Assembly: GCA_902702965.1 (NCBI GenBank)
Contig: CACRXP010000119.1
Coordinates: forward strand, 523,140-587,139
Length of the DNA: 64,000 nucleotides
Direction of reading: 5' to 3'
Origin: Spirometra erinaceieuropaei
Lineage: Eukaryota; Platyhelminthes; Cestoda; Diphyllobothriidea; Diphyllobothriidae
How positions within the stretch are numbered: position 1 is the stretch's first letter; every line of letters begins with the position of its first letter. A program made the translations under genes and the position numbers. Below, one piece after another: positions 24,977-38,099 of the stretch. The notes beneath the pieces are model-generated. The model ran no database searches. It saw nothing but the letters and a program-made list of their open reading frames with translations, and was not told the DNA's origin.

Positions 24977-25291
<315 letters not shown>

Positions 25292-25299
25292 CTAGAGAG

Positions 25300-27890
25300 G
25301 AAAAGTATAAAAATGATGTTAATAACTAGCTACACACGTCAGTTGAGAAGGCAGCGACTTGGACAATGAGGAGCTACTCTAAAGACTACAGATTTGAAAC
25401 TGACACGCGGTAAATTAAACACGTGATTTTACATCGAGACAGTTCGTCTCTAACTTGCCTCCATTAAGTCTCATCATACTTGCCTTTCTGGTCTGCGTCT
25501 AATATATTATGGTTAGCACGGCGCTAGTGTCAGGTTCCGAGAAATTCTACCACATCTGTCATAACGCTGTCAGTAACAACTTTGTCCAACATCACATTGC
25601 AGCCGTTCTGGGGGATCAGGTCAAAGCCTCACTTATGCGTCGGTAAAAGATGTCACCGCGGGTTGCTTGATCAATATGCAATGAAAATCTACTACAATAA
25701 TAATGAAAGAATCACAAACTTCGCTTCGTCTACGTGTCTGAGCCAAATGGGTGATAGACACTCGCACGCCGATGTCGACATAAATAGTGAAAATGGCTTC
25801 GGCTCTGCCTTTGCGAATAATGGTCTACGACACGAGCCGTGTGTTGTCAGGGCACAACCAATGAGAGAATATGACGCCAATCGTCTCAAGAGTTCAGCTA
25901 CTGGCACCAGTTTCTTCTGGCTTTTTTCAACGGCGGAGCCCTGTGACCACTTGTTCTGCGTGACGCGCGCGCCTGCCAATGAAGATAAAAGATTCACCAT
26001 GACGTTGAAGATTACTCAGTCCCATAATCTGTCCGTCCTCATAATCAGGAATAAATAAGGTGCAACGATGGCGTCCGTGTAGAACAATACGCTGGAAAAT
26101 ATTTTCCCCGGCTCCTAAATCCCAACAGGTTTGGCCCCCTCAGTCCCCGTGCCCTAATGACTGCTAAAAGGGCCGACTATCTACCGATAAAATCATTCGG
26201 GCAGTCGCGAAACGGGAGAAAAACAAGATACGTGACAAGGACTGCCTTTTAATGGAAGTTTGTCGGTGCTGGTGAAGAGTACCAGATAATCAAATACACT
26301 GTTTTCCGACCCAAAATTAGGAAGCAGATATCGCTCCCGCAAAGTGGAATTACGTCGGTCCTCAAGCACTACCAAAGCATTAGTCTCTTTTCAGCCTCTT
26401 TCGCTTGTACAACGACGTGCGGACAAAGTAGGATGTGTGTATTCAGGTCAGGATTGAGAGAGTAGATCGGAACTTCCATTTCATCGAACTCTCGGACGTT
26501 CCACTGCCGTCAACAGGTCACCCTCACCAGACGACCCACATGCGCTCGAGTAGACGTCGATTAACTTATGTATTAATTGGTACAGCTGTCTACTGACGAA
26601 CGCCTGTCTATGGTAGTAGGAATCGCATGTTCATCGATGCAATTTAGGCGATTCCTCTGACAAGTAACAACGGAAAATCGGGTGGGAAGGTCCACGGTAC
26701 TGAATGTTAGCGCTACTTTTGCATGCCAACAAATAACAACAAATGGAGAGCTAACGGACTTGAGTGTTACTCGAAATATGTTCTAAATAGGTACGGTAAA
26801 GTGGGTGGGCTGGGGGCTGAAGTATGAAGTAAAATTCATAGGGGACCACTACTTTTTGAGAATGGTTTGGAAATTAAGAAATAACCATGCCGGCACAGGA
26901 TCCTGCCGTTTATTTTTTTGTGCATTCCCGTGTTTAAGTGATCGTGTTTGAAGCCAAATATGGTCAAAAACAATCTTTTCGATGTTTTCGCCAAGAAAAT
27001 CAAGTCATAAAACGGACTCGGCGCAAATAAAATGATGCGCGGCAGTGCCTCCGTTGGATATGTCGGCCCTTTTTTAATGTGGAATGGTCGCGTTTCCATG
27101 GATATCTCCAGAGCCGATCCTACGCGTTCCTATCATATATGATATAGAAACGCACTGGTGCCAATAGCAGCCGTGTGGTAACAATCGTAATCCCTCGAAA
27201 AGTTGGTCTAAGCATAGGAAAAGGACGGTGTGGTGCCTCAATAACCAACACAGCTTATTTTTATCACCGCAAACACATTTAAGGTTCTAAGACCAACAAT
27301 CGCCGGCCGCCTTGGGACAGTTGCTAGACCAGACAAATGTAACCATGTACATATTAGCCGGCCAGTCAACGGCAGAGATCCATGAAAGGGACTTGGAAAA
27401 ACATCAGAGAGATCCCGAATATGTTCCCAGGCACATAGTTTGCTCTGGGTGACGGGCGTAGTTAATGCATTCTGGAAGTAGCTCAGGCGTAAATAGCAAG
27501 TGAAAGCTGTCTGAACACAGTTTCCAGGAGGGAAATTCGTTGCCATCTTCGTCCTCTTCGCTTCGGAAGTTGGTTCTTGAGGTTACGGTGCTATGAGTCA
27601 GAATAAAACGTTGCACTGTTCGTGATACTAAAGGAGCTCAGATTACTGGAACGAAAAGAAAATGGCAAGAGTTAGCCAAATATCGCCCAGTAGCTAGGGG
27701 TGCTCGTTCCTAGGGCAAAACACAGATGTTTTTGCCCGCCGCCCTGCCATTCAATTTGCGGACGCTTTTTTCAAGCTAGCACAACTAATTTTATTCTCTG
27801 AGCCATCTTCCAAAACTCCTGACGAGAGAAAACAAATATATGTAGCTGTAGGCGCATAGTTTGATGAGGCGATAATACATCAAACATGAA
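25300..27890 (-). other. 2.6-kb zinc transporter intron, nothing recognised
   Basis: Open frames at 25582-26058 and 27404-27616 have no motif and no good splice context. No repeat was identified. Confidence 0.4.
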
Positions 27891-27901
27891 AACGGACTAA
27901 C

Positions 27902-28131
27902 CAGATTTAGGCAAAGGAAGATAAAAATACGGAAGGAGGCCCGATCAGCCAAAACCTGCTTCAGGATGGCGAAGGCGTGACGACGCAGTCCAAAGACACT
28001 GTCTCTGGCGTAGCCAGAAGACGAAGGTTGTGTAGTGTAGAGGGGAAGACCGGCAGCCGAGTACCCAACAAAATGTCGACTGAAAAGACGTTCATGTGCA
28101 TTTGCTGTCGACTGGTTCAACAGGCTCGAAG
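27902..28131 (-). CDS. SLC30A5: zinc transporter exon: pre-core and start of TM1
   Basis: The acceptor TTTCCCCTAG is followed by a codon split in phase 1, then a segment ending HFVGYSAAGLPLY, a linker, LKQVLADRASFRIFIFLCLNL, and GTTAGT in phase 0. FLCLNL joins [10 protein letters not shown] in the next exon, reproducing the conserved TM1 of ZnT5/7. GYSA.GLPLY is characteristic of ZnT5. Confidence 0.85.
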
Positions 28132-29590
28132 CTAGGGGAAACAAGTGGTAAGAACAGGGTAAAACTCAGCGCGGAGCATGTAAAGTGTGTGCAGGACCGA
28201 ACATGTAAGTGCAACTACACCAATAATCGACAGAACGGATTGGGTCGCCTGTGATATCCACAATCACGCGAGAAGGTTCGAAAAACGCTTTCCGTTAGGT
28301 TCCTAAAAATAGTTAAGGAAAAAGTTCGACCGCGGAAATCCAGGGCTGACGGACACAACATTACTTTAGTCTGACCACAGCATAGCTGTACGTGAAATCC
28401 TCTTTGTTCCTGTGCAACGTGGCCGCCTATTAAGACATTTTGGCAGGAATAGACCTTCAAATGAGTCTGCCTTTATGTCGAAAAAGTGCATTGCGAAGCT
28501 CCATCACTAGCAGCGGGCTTCCAAACCCAAGACCGGGCCCGTCACACTCGGCACAAGTTGCCAACTACCTATATTTGTTCCGCCTGCTAGCTCTTAGGGG
28601 CTACCTTGCGCAGTGAAAAATACATTTGGCTGTGGGGTGGTAAACCTAAGGTCTAAGTCCTTGTTGAATTGTGCATTTCAATGACCAGCATTTACAGAGA
28701 AAGTAGAAAACGCAGCTAAGTCGACTTAGGCTGAACTGCGAATTCCAGAAAGTAGTTGAGGCGACGTAATATCTGAAACAGGAATTCCCTGAAGTTCCCG
28801 ACATGCACTCGAACTCGTCATCACAGACAGCATCAGATAAGGATAATGGACGCACATGAGGTGCAGCATTTGTAAGATACAGTAACTAGGTGACCGCATT
28901 CACCACACACTTGGTGAATGATTGTTTGATTGTCCAGATCCACTTCGTTGACCGCCCCAATTTAACCACCAGTATTGGCCAACGATGTGATTAACACTCG
29001 GAAACTTAGTTCCCTGGTACTGTCACTGGAATCAGTGTTTGCCTTCACGTTTCTCGTGCAGACAATTACTCTACCCAGGCAGTCTTAACAAGGAATATAG
29101 GGAGGTCACTGAGCTTGTTACTAGACTGGGGCCGGATGATGATGGGTTCGAGCGTGAATCTGAAACGCTGCACGAAAAAAATGTTTGCTTCAGCGGTCGC
29201 ATCTCCTTCCTTTCCCGTCGTAAAACGTCCTAAAATGACCATATGCAGAGGTAAATGGAGCATTTTGCCTCTTATAGCCATTCATTACTTAAAGGGAAGG
29301 CCGACATCTAGTAGGATGTGAGGACGCTGAGTAACACATTGCCTTTCGGTTCAAGCTCACGGATTAGGCGACCTCGTGGTCGGTTTTTTTGCGTTTTGCT
29401 AACACAGTTAAAATTATAGGCATAAAGGTTCTGCCTGGAAGTCCTCATAGACGGAAATGCGCTACAGTTATAACACGGCTTTAATGAATAAAATTGAGGG
29501 AGAACAGCCTTCTCCGGTACTAGCGTTGGAGTCAAGGGAAAGTCCTATATAATATAACGGAAACTACGGCCTGGAGGTGAGGATCGTAAT
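28132..29590. other. no recognised exon or repeat
   Basis: Upstream exons of the transporter would be expected from here on, but none was recognised. Confidence 0.3.
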
Positions 29591-29599
29591 GTAGGATTT

Positions 29600-30415
29600 C
29601 AGACTGCCTTCAAGTGTAGCTCAGTCAGTTATGACGGAAGCTGCCGCAAAATCGGGGGTAGGCAAATGTCTGCCATAACAAATGTCACGGCTGTGGGATC
29701 CGTTAAAAACGCGTTCTCATCTTGTCAGTGTCTCTATAGCACTCTCACGCATGTGAATGCCGAGCTGTCCATCCTCTTTATGTGAAAACCCAGCGTTGTG
29801 GGGGAGCCAGATCGTGTGTGACACGTGCAGACCAGTTGTTCCCAGCCCTGTCAGCCACGGCGCCCAATCTCAACGTCTGATGGCTGGCCGGATCGGGCAA
29901 TCGACTGGTGCACGGGGAAAGGAAAGAGGGAGATCAAGGTCGACTCTTGGCGCATTTTCCTCACCATAAACAATCTGACGGGCTTGAGTCTCTCACGGTG
30001 CGCTAAATGTCGTGACTTGAAAGGGTGACAACTGGCGTGACAGCTCGGTCATTTCACGACAGAGTCGAGTTGTGACGGTCCTTCATTAATGTAGCCCCTA
30101 TGACACCGTTAATCAGATGGGATTCGAACCGTCCATGTCTTATTTCTGGGAAACCCTGGCATTTTTTGCGTCAATCAGGCGTGTGTGATACGAGCGGACA
30201 GAATGTTTAGCCTTGTCAGTCACTGCGGTCGATCCCGCCACCGGTCTTCATGACTCTGTCTTGGCACCGGGTTCAGGCTGGTGAGGGAGGAGAGAGTGCG
30301 GCAGATGCAGTGCAGGTCTGTCACTACTATAAACTGATCCACCATTCATGCACCATCTATGCTGCGGGGCACACAATGGACATCGGTGTTTGCGGCGGTC
30401 GAACTGTCATGTTTC
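29600..30415. repeat. repeat cluster including R-A copy 4 (30235-30415)
   Basis: The end of the segment carries the R-A blocks (GGGAGGAGAGAGTGCGGCAGATGCAG, CACTACTATAAACTGATCCA, GGGGCACACAATGGACATCG). The middle shares CTCACCATAAACAATCTGACG and CACGGTGCGCTAAA with 42640-42700 and 10080-10110. Near 29615, TGTAGCTCAGTCAGTTA resembles a tRNA A box, without a convincing B box. Confidence 0.6.
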
Positions 30416-30647
30416 TAGGAGTACGGAAACGGTTCAGGATGGGTGGTTACAGCAATCTTCGGGCCTTTTGATAACGAGGCAAGACGGTATTGTTCCGGCT
30501 CCGCGAGGCGGAATCGGTGTGACGGATCAACTACGTTTGCAGGTACGCCGTACTTCCCTGGTCGGCGAAGTAATCCAAATCTAGAGTTTGTTGGCTTTGG
30601 ATCAGCGACGGAATTCCTGAGTACGGCTCATTCCCCATCTACGGAAA

Positions 30648-30962
30648 NNNNNNNNNNNNNNNNNNNNNNNNNNNNNNNNNNNNNNNNNNNNNNNNNNNNN
30701 NNNNNNNNNNNNNNNNNNNNNNNNNNNNNNNNNNNNNNNNNNNNNNNNNNNNNNNNNNNNNNNNNNNNNNNNNNNNNNNNNNNNNNNNNNNNNNNNNNNN
30801 NNNNNNNNNNNNNNNNNNNNNNNNNNNNNNNNNNNNNNNNNNNNNNNNNNNNNNNNNNNNNNNNNNNNNNNNNNNNNNNNNNNNNNNNNNNNNNNNNNNN
30901 NNNNNNNNNNNNNNNNNNNNNNNNNNNNNNNNNNNNNNNNNNNNNNNNNNNNNNNNNNNNNN
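30648..30962. other. assembly gap, 315 N
   Basis: Run of unresolved bases directly beside an integrase relic; repeat collapse is a likely cause. Open frames crossing it are artefacts. Confidence 0.99.
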
Positions 30963-31433
30963 CTGGCCGAGAAATCGGACGGTAGCACCGAAAACTAGTT
31001 GAGCAGCGAAACAGTCAAGGTCCGACTTCAGGGAGGAGTGAATGCCCAATAGGACCAGGGGAAGGTGGTCCGTCCAGTTCTCCGGATCTTCTGCGGCACG
31101 TTGGGAGGTCTTCAGCTGGCGGTGGAACCACTCGACCATCCCGTTCACTGTCGAATGATAGGCTGTAGAATGGATCCGAGTACAGCTTAAGGAGAGAAGA
31201 GACTGGAAGAGGTTAGATTTGAGTTGGCCACCGCGATCAGTCGTGATAGTGGGGGGGGGGGGAAACACCAAAGTTGACAACCCAACAACTGCGGAAAGCC
31301 TTGATGACTGTTGGAGAAGTAATTTCCGGCAGGGAAATAGCTTCAGGTCACTGGGTAAACCGATCCACACAGGTATGAAATAGGAACAGCCATTAGATAG
31401 GGGCAGGGGGCCTACGATGTCTAGGTGGACATG
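30963..31433 (-). mobile_element. Ty3/Gypsy integrase relic
   Basis: The minus-strand frame carries HLDIVGPLP (first catalytic Asp), TITTDRGGQL (second Asp), then IHSTAYHSTVNGMVEWFHRQLK (catalytic Glu), ENWTDHLPLVLLGIHSSLK and VFGATVRFLGQ, the integrase core of a Ty3/Gypsy LTR retrotransposon. A run of about 12 G at 31251-31262 shifts the frame before TTDRG. The upstream RT/RNase H is absent and the downstream side enters the gap. It abuts a LINE at 31435. It is inactive. Confidence 0.85.
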
Positions 31434-31434
31434 G

Positions 31435-32640
31435 CTGGACCGTGCATTCAACTCCGTCTCCGCCCATTTCGGTCTGACCATCAATACGTACAAGAAGGTG
31501 ATAATGTAGCAGCAGCCATCGACCTCTGAATACAGTTTCCGTCACATCCACGTCAACCGCACCGACAAGAAAACTGTGGATAACTTCAACTGCCTAGGCA
31601 GCATAATGTCTCGCTGTTTCAAGTGAGAATCCGAAACGTCAGGCGAATAAAGCCCTTGTTCCAGCGATCGCTTCTTTTTATGATCTACTAGTCCCTGGAA
31701 CTTGCATCTTCACTTGTATCGAACTGCTATTGCGTTGAAGCAGCCATATATTGAGGATGGAATATACACGCATACCAAAACAGCTCTTCTATAGTGACGT
31801 TGCCACTGGTTTTAGCCGACCGGGAAGCCCAGAACGACCCTACAAGGACACATTTAAGAATTATCTTAGGGGATTGCATATCAATCCAGAGACCTGGGAG
31901 GACCTCGTCCAGGACAGACCGACCTGAAGAAAAGAAATGAAAATCGGTGCTGCCATCTACGGAGCAAGACGGGTTGCCGCCGCCAAAACCAAACGGCCTG
32001 CTAGCAAGTCACGAGTGCCTAACCTCCTCAATGCCAACCGTCCTCCGCTTCCACTATACCTATGCTGTCAACGCGTATTCAGCTCACAAATCAGTCCCGT
32101 TGTATACCCTCGGACCCAGTGCGCCATAAACCCGAAAACGTTTAGCTCTTCTCCTACTGTCGCCGCTGCCATGGACCCCGCGTCGACCGCCACCGCCGTC
32201 ACTGTTGATCGCCCTGTCGCTGTTCCGCCGGCAGTATCCATCGACACCATTTGTCCTGCCCCAAGCCCTGCAGTGTCCGAGGCGGCCAGCACCATCACCG
32301 TCACGACTTCACACACTCCCCAAACGATGGGACGACGTGTAATGCCCCATTACCTTCTACCATCACCACCAACACACCCACCTCCAGTGATGTGGATTAA
32401 GTTCATGCCTGTCCTCACTGTGATCGCACATTCACCACACACATTGGCCTTGTCGGTCACTTGTGGATTCATCGCACAGAAACTGGTGAACCAGTGCCTG
32501 GTGCAACAATCTACGCTCACCGCACCCGCCTCAACTGCCCTCACTGCTCCCATACATCCACTCACTGAATGGGCCTGATAGGACACATGCGCATTCACGA
32601 AAACCTGCGGCAGACAACTGCTGGCTACACCACACATCCT
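31435..32640 (+). mobile_element. LINE 3' portion: RT end and zinc fingers, decayed
   Basis: Same family as 10569-12080, in the opposite orientation. It begins inside the RT domain (SAHFGLTINTYKK; VDNFNCLGSIMSR), continues with PKQLFYSDVATG, TFKNYLRGLHINPETWEDL and a Ser/Thr/Pro-rich linker, and ends with finger remnants near MRIHENLR at about 32605. Multiple frameshifts and stops. Part of the middle, near 31624-31680, matches repeat R-C instead of LINE sequence. Confidence 0.75.
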
Positions 32641-33254
32641 CCACTAATAACCATATCAAAAAACGACACAATCGCCGCAAGCACTCGATTGCCACATCCA
32701 GCGCAAGTGAGAATTGGACCTCGCGGCTCCGGCGCCATGCGGCTGCTCAGCTGCATGCGTAATCCGAGTGTGAGTCTGTCACGGTGTGCCAAGCGCCGTG
32801 GTTTGGGAGGCTGTCGACCTACGCCTCAACTCAGTCCACGCAGTCAGCACAGTTGTGTTTTTGTGTGGAGTGGCGGACTGGTGGGCCGAGAGCGGGGCTG
32901 TCACAGCTCCTTCTTAAAGTGACATGTGGCACTTTCACGCATATGAGAAGTGTGAGTTTCAGTCGATGACTGACAGCTACCCAGACTTTGAAGGATGATG
33001 GTCCACGCAAATGCAGAGCCGCGTGTCACATTTCTGGGCGCTAAGGTTTGTGAGGGTCTGCTATGCCATGATCAGCAAACCATGGCCCTCGAAGCCTGGT
33101 GTGCGCTGGCAGTTCTCGAGCGCCAGGTTCTCTGGCGATAAGTGCGCTTACGCTCCTGTTAGGTGCACAGGTCGTTTGCATGGCTGCTCAGTAGTCTGCG
33201 CCTTTTCAATGGGTAGTGAGCAAAATCCTAGTTGAGTATTTGTCGTGGGTCAGA

Positions 33255-33480
33255 GGTGTGGAGTGGAGCGCCAAGGTACGGGCTTGGTCGCGCCATCGAC
33301 CTGCATCCTTTCCCGCCTCCGACCTTCTCGACTTTGTCTTGACACCGGGCTCAGGTGGGGGAGGAAGAGACAGTGTGGAAAATGCAGCGCACGTTTACAC
33401 TCGCAATAAACTAATTCACGCGCAAGTCATCGTACCTACTTCCCCTGCTCTGGAGCAGACGATGGACATCGTTTGGAGCA
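33255..33480 (+). repeat. dispersed repeat R-A, copy 5
   Basis: Shows the blocks GACTTTGTCTTGACACCGGG, GGGGGAGGAAGAGACAGTGTGG, AATAAACTAATTCACGCGCA and GATGGACATCG. It ends directly at the ATC microsatellite. Confidence 0.7.
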
Positions 33481-33491
33481 AATTTCGAGCT

Positions 33492-33653
<162 letters not shown>

Positions 33654-33904
33654 TATTGGGGTTTCCTGAGACTTTATTGCAATTGATAGGGAGTTCAAAG
33701 ACGCTCACCCACCCTTACCTTAATAGAACTGAACTGTACTGAGTATGTAATGTCCATGTAGACTGCGTATCGCAGGTGTACAAATAACGGTCGAAACATA
33801 CGAAGGAATGACAGCAACACCCACAGTTCTAACCCCTGCCACACCCTACATGTTACCCAAGTAAATCAATTCGCCTTAGTTGAATACTTGTTCTACTTTA
33901 GACA

Positions 33905-34890
33905 GTTCGGGGATAAAATGCCCCGAAAAGAGAAAGACGGCAGTTGCTTAAGTACTGATGAGTCACAAAGTGGAAATTGTTGCTCTCAGCGAGAACAGAA
34001 TGCCAGAACAAAATTAACTGGATGAAATGGGTGTCAGTTACATCTTCTTTAGCGGCTGCCCAAAGGCAGCCTGACACGGTGATGGTGTCGCCTTCGCCAT
34101 CCAGAGCGACATCGTAGGACGACTGCCCTGCCTGCCGCAGGGCACCAACGACCGCCTCATGGCCCCCTGCCTGCCTCTTCGGGGAATAAAACTAGCCTCT
34201 ATCATCAGTGCCTATCCCCACCCAATAGCAGGCTCCGATGAGATGAAGAACAAATTCTACGTGCACATGCACGTTCTCCTGACGTGTGTACCAACGACGC
34301 ATAGACTGACTATCCTTCATGACTTCAATAACGGCATGTTGCAAACCAGTCTACATGAGAGTACTGTAAAGACAACGGAAACCATCTGCCGAGAATTTTC
34401 ATACAACACAACCTCGACCCCATCGACACCTTCCGCCTTCCAATGTGAAAGAAAGCAGTCTGGATGAAGCCCCGATCGCGGCGCGAGCAGTAACCGGACT
34501 ACGTCCTCGTCATGAGGCGAGGTCGGTGACGAAGGCGCCGACGTCTGTATCAACCACCGTCCCATCATCTCTAAGATGAGGCTCCGACTGCATGTACGCG
34601 GGAGACTACAAGGTGAGCGTCTACTAGGTAAGATAAGCGTTATTCGGTCGAATTGGTCTGCTCACTGCTTCGGTTTCGGTGGTCAGTTGGACCAAGGACT
34701 GGAAGACCTGAAGATTCCTGACTATAATGCCACCGTAGAGACACGGTGATGTCAACTGCGGAACGTCATCCATTTCACCGCCCTGGGAGTTTCCAGACGC
34801 ACATGACGTTAACACCAGGATTAGCTAGAAGACAACGACGCAGAAATCAGTCAACTTCTCACCAAAGAGAAAAGAACTGACGCCACGATG
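33905..34890 (+). mobile_element. LINE endonuclease region (part 1 of a split LINE)
   Basis: Frames on the plus strand give HKVEIVALSENR, DGVAFAIQSDIVGRLPCLPQ, NDRLMAPCLPLRG, LASIISAYPHP and LTILHDFN. These are the blocks of an apurinic/apyrimidinic-like endonuclease of a LINE (catalytic SET-like SEN, SAY.P, DFN). PDYVLVMRR follows, then LEDLKIPDYNATVETRWCQLRN and DNDAEISQLL, the linker toward the RT. It breaks off near 34890 and seems to continue at 37215. Many stops. Confidence 0.8.
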
Positions 34891-35439
34891 CCCAAGAAAT
34901 AAGGCTCTTGTTACCACGGATATGGGCAAAGAAGTGGTAGTGCCGATTATCAAACAGATGACGACAGTTCTGATCTGCCACGGCATTCGGCGTCTACGGA
35001 AATACGAGGATGTCTATGAGAAGAAGAGAAGTCCGTGTGCCCACATTCTCAAGGATTCTATCGCTGAGGATCATGTGAAGACAATCTCGGCTGTCGTATG
35101 TCAAAGGCAAGACAAGAATACTAAAAAAGGTTTGTTATAGCATCTCTTGAGCGCTGTCAGTCTCCACAAAACACGATTAAAAAAGCAACTGACTAAGTTA
35201 CAACCAACAAACCTGGGAAACGTGAACTTGGTTCAAAACCTCTCATCTAAAAAAACTAACACAGCAGAAAATACGAACTTTACGGCATAAAGTTTGTTTT
35301 GCTATCGCGTATACCGTCTCGATCTATTTGATTGCATGCCTGAAGGTGATGCTTATAGGAGCAGGAATATCCAACGACACAATACACTCCGTCAGACGTG
35401 TTACATCCCGGCTGATGGCGCGCAGACCATCTCAATATG

Positions 35440-36640
35440 TTTTGCGGAGTGAATAAATGCTATGAAGCAGCTGAGGAGGGGCGAGAAAGCGTCATTTTGC
35501 CTTCTGATAAGGGATAACAAAAGATCGTTCGGAACCGAGGTAGTTGCTATGGGAAAGCCGAAGCTTTACTTGGCGACAGAGTATTTTATAGACCTTCACA
35601 GAATTCACTAATCAAAATAGTAGCAGGTCGGTTGGATAAATTAATAAGAGTATTTAAGCGCAAGAATGTGATCATGGAGAGCGAATTTCACCAAATGACA
35701 CCAGCGAACACTGCTTTGACCTGATTTTATTGATTGTCAAAGATTCAAAGATCAAACCTTCCACTGCCACTAATCGCTGCCTTAAAATGCAACCTCACCT
35801 AGAATTTGCGAAAGGGATGTACTTAAAACCGAAGTCTCTCCAAGGCAATTCAACTACCTCCTTGTGGACCAGCGAGGGCAGAGGATGCAGTCGGACAAAA
35901 ACATGGTCTCTCTCGACGTGACGCCGTTATTCACATAATTCCAACCAAATCTGACACAAGAAGTCGTGTGTAAGAAACTAGAGGAGGCATATGTCAAAAC
36001 TCAGGACCCACTGAAATCTGAGCGCCTCGAGAATCGGTTTTAATTTCGCCAGAAGACCTTCATTTTTAGGGCGAGACCCATTAGCAGATCAAGTGAAACA
36101 GTCTCCGGAATAGAGGGAGAGTTGGTACTATAAGAGTTAGAAAAGACTGTCTTCATCTAACAGGAGCTGACCTTTTGGCGCCGTTACGTTGACAACACGT
36201 TTGTTATCATCAGGAAGAACATACTGCAGAATTTCTTTAGTCTGCTCAAATCAAACTTCCCGGATATCTGATTCATGAGGGAGGAAGAAAAGGAGCTGCA
36301 ACTGCCCTTCAATGATGTGCTCGCCAAACTAATTCGGCGGCGAACTAGAGACAACAGTTTACAATGAGGTAACGAATACTACACAGTTTCTCAGTTTTCA
36401 CAACTATCCAATGGCTTGCAAACGAAACTGTGAGAACACACATCGAACGGATCAACGCTCACTGCTGCAATCCGGAAGAAGAAGCACACGAGGCCTGATA
36501 CCTCTATGACCGATTGATGAAAAATGACTATTTGAAGGCGGTTATAAGCCACGCCTACGTGTTCGTCTCCGAAGGTCTCAGTCGGAAACGCACCTGATGA
36601 TATAACATGAGCTACTATACATAAAGACGACCGGGTGCAT
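35440..36640 (+). mobile_element. Penelope-like element RT, heavily decayed, nested in the LINE
   Basis: Pieces in order: SVILPSDKG, YGKAEALLGDRVFYRP, FHQMTPANTALT, a segment like FLQGNSTTSVWTS, then VSLDVTPLFT, a weak GTP.GSPISG region, FWRRYVDNTFVIIRKN (catalytic YVDD altered to YVDN) and LPFNDVLAKL. This order matches PLE reverse transcriptases and reaches further 5' than the other two copies. It comes from a different PLE subfamily. Numerous stops and frameshifts. No GIY-YIG end was found after 36640. Confidence 0.75.
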
Positions 36641-36644
36641 CGCT

Positions 36645-37210
36645 GCGCTACTAGGTGTTGGAATTGCCCATTGGCCCGAGGCTACCATACTCGTAGAGGT
36701 AAAGAAACCCGTAGACTGATCAAATGCTAGGAAGCAGTCCGGCGTAGTTTATCGCATATCCTACTTAAACTATCCTTTTAGTTACACAGGTCAGGCTGAA
36801 CTTATGCTCAGATCGTGCATGCATTAACATAAAATGACTGTGCGACGGGATGACAAAGTATCGCAAGTGGCAGTCCACACCCTGACAACAGGTCACAAAT
36901 TTAACTTCGCAGATACCATGACAATTTACCACACCAGAAACAAGAAAAGCCGATGACTGACTGAAGTCTGAGACTACAATGAGAACTCAGCCAATCGATG
37001 TACCGATTTGACGCTGGCATACAGAGCCGTACGAAGCCATTTCCACCCCTGCGTGACTTATCTTTGATTGGCAAACATCTCCTACAATTGTCGCCCGTTT
37101 TGTTGCTGCTCTTATCTCTGATGATGGATTGCTGCACGCGTTCCGAAGCTCAGACAAAAAAGTCCATGGTCCATGTGGTTAACTTGTTCTGCCCTTTCTT
37201 ACCGAGGCCG
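36645..37210. other. unassigned sequence between PLE relic and LINE
   Basis: No recognisable feature. With 34890-35440 it belongs to the roughly 2.3-kb insertion that separates two LINE parts. Confidence 0.3.
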
Positions 37211-37214
37211 CGTA

Positions 37215-38045
37215 AACCCTACACCAACTGCCGGTCCGATTCAAAAAAGCAGTCCTTTTGAGATGTCGCCGCCTTGGGCAGCAAGATTTGCAGGAGGCTC
37301 AGGACGCCTGAATGAATCGCAATGACGAGAAAGTGCATGGGTACGCGGACCGCAATGAAACGAAGAACCTTCTCGTCTGCGCTCATATAGTCAAAGGAAC
37401 CGCGCCGCTCCTTAGCCACCGCATAACGACACTCCTGAAGGAGAAATCGCGAATTCTGAAAAGCTGTTCGAGCACTCCAGGTTCACTCTTGGACGCTCAT
37501 CCTGGATGTCGGACACCGCTATCGACCGACTCGTGCAAATGGCAACGAACAAAAACTTGGACCTCGCGTTTCGCTCCCAGGGTCTATGAGAGCCGAGCGG
37601 CAACTCTCCAGCAGGAGGCATGGGGATGCAATGCGATCCTGTTGAAGACTAAAAGCACGACGGCTGCCGCTGATTTACAGATTTACGACGATATTCCAGG
37701 AGACGTGGTACCAAGGACAGGTTGCTTAGAATTTTAAGAATGTGACAGTCGTCCATCTCCACAAGAAGAAATAGAAACAACAGCTGTGTGATTATAACAG
37801 AAAAAACTCGCCGCACAACATTGTCAGAGGGATGGTCGTCTGTGTCATCCTCAGTGGCATGAGCATCGGCCAACTGCAGGAGAACTGTCACGAAATGCAT
37901 ACCCCCCTCCACGTTTAGTCCGTGGAAATGACGAAAGCCTTCGTCACAGTGTATGGAGATAGACTCCCGAAATTCATATTAAAATTCAGATTTTCAGCAC
38001 GATTGGCGCATATGATACACCAGCTCAGCGCGCATCACGGGGAGT
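37215..38045 (+). mobile_element. LINE RT, N-terminal part (part 2 of the split LINE)
   Basis: The series FKKAVLLRCRRLGQQDLQE, VHGYADRNETKN, VKGTAPLL and LEVYKHGGYRLMTELITLF leads to NVTVVHLHKKK, then DYNRKNSPHNIVRGM, LQENCHEMHTPLHV and VEMTKAFVTVYGDRL, where TKAF is the RT motif A region. It stops near AHMIHQLSAHHG at 38045. The next expected segment reappears at 41590 after the Helitron. Several frameshifts. Confidence 0.8.
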
Positions 38046-38099
38046 GAAACAATTCCAGAAACATTCGCAATATATAAAAATGGAAGGGTTTTTTTTCTG

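Noticed and set aside
25582..26058. 158-codon plus-strand open frame in the transporter intron
   Set aside because: No domain or splice signals; the surrounding intron is otherwise featureless.
30443..31493. Open frames crossing the N run
   Set aside because: Unresolved bases cannot support coding sequence; only the part at 30963-31433 has integrase motifs.
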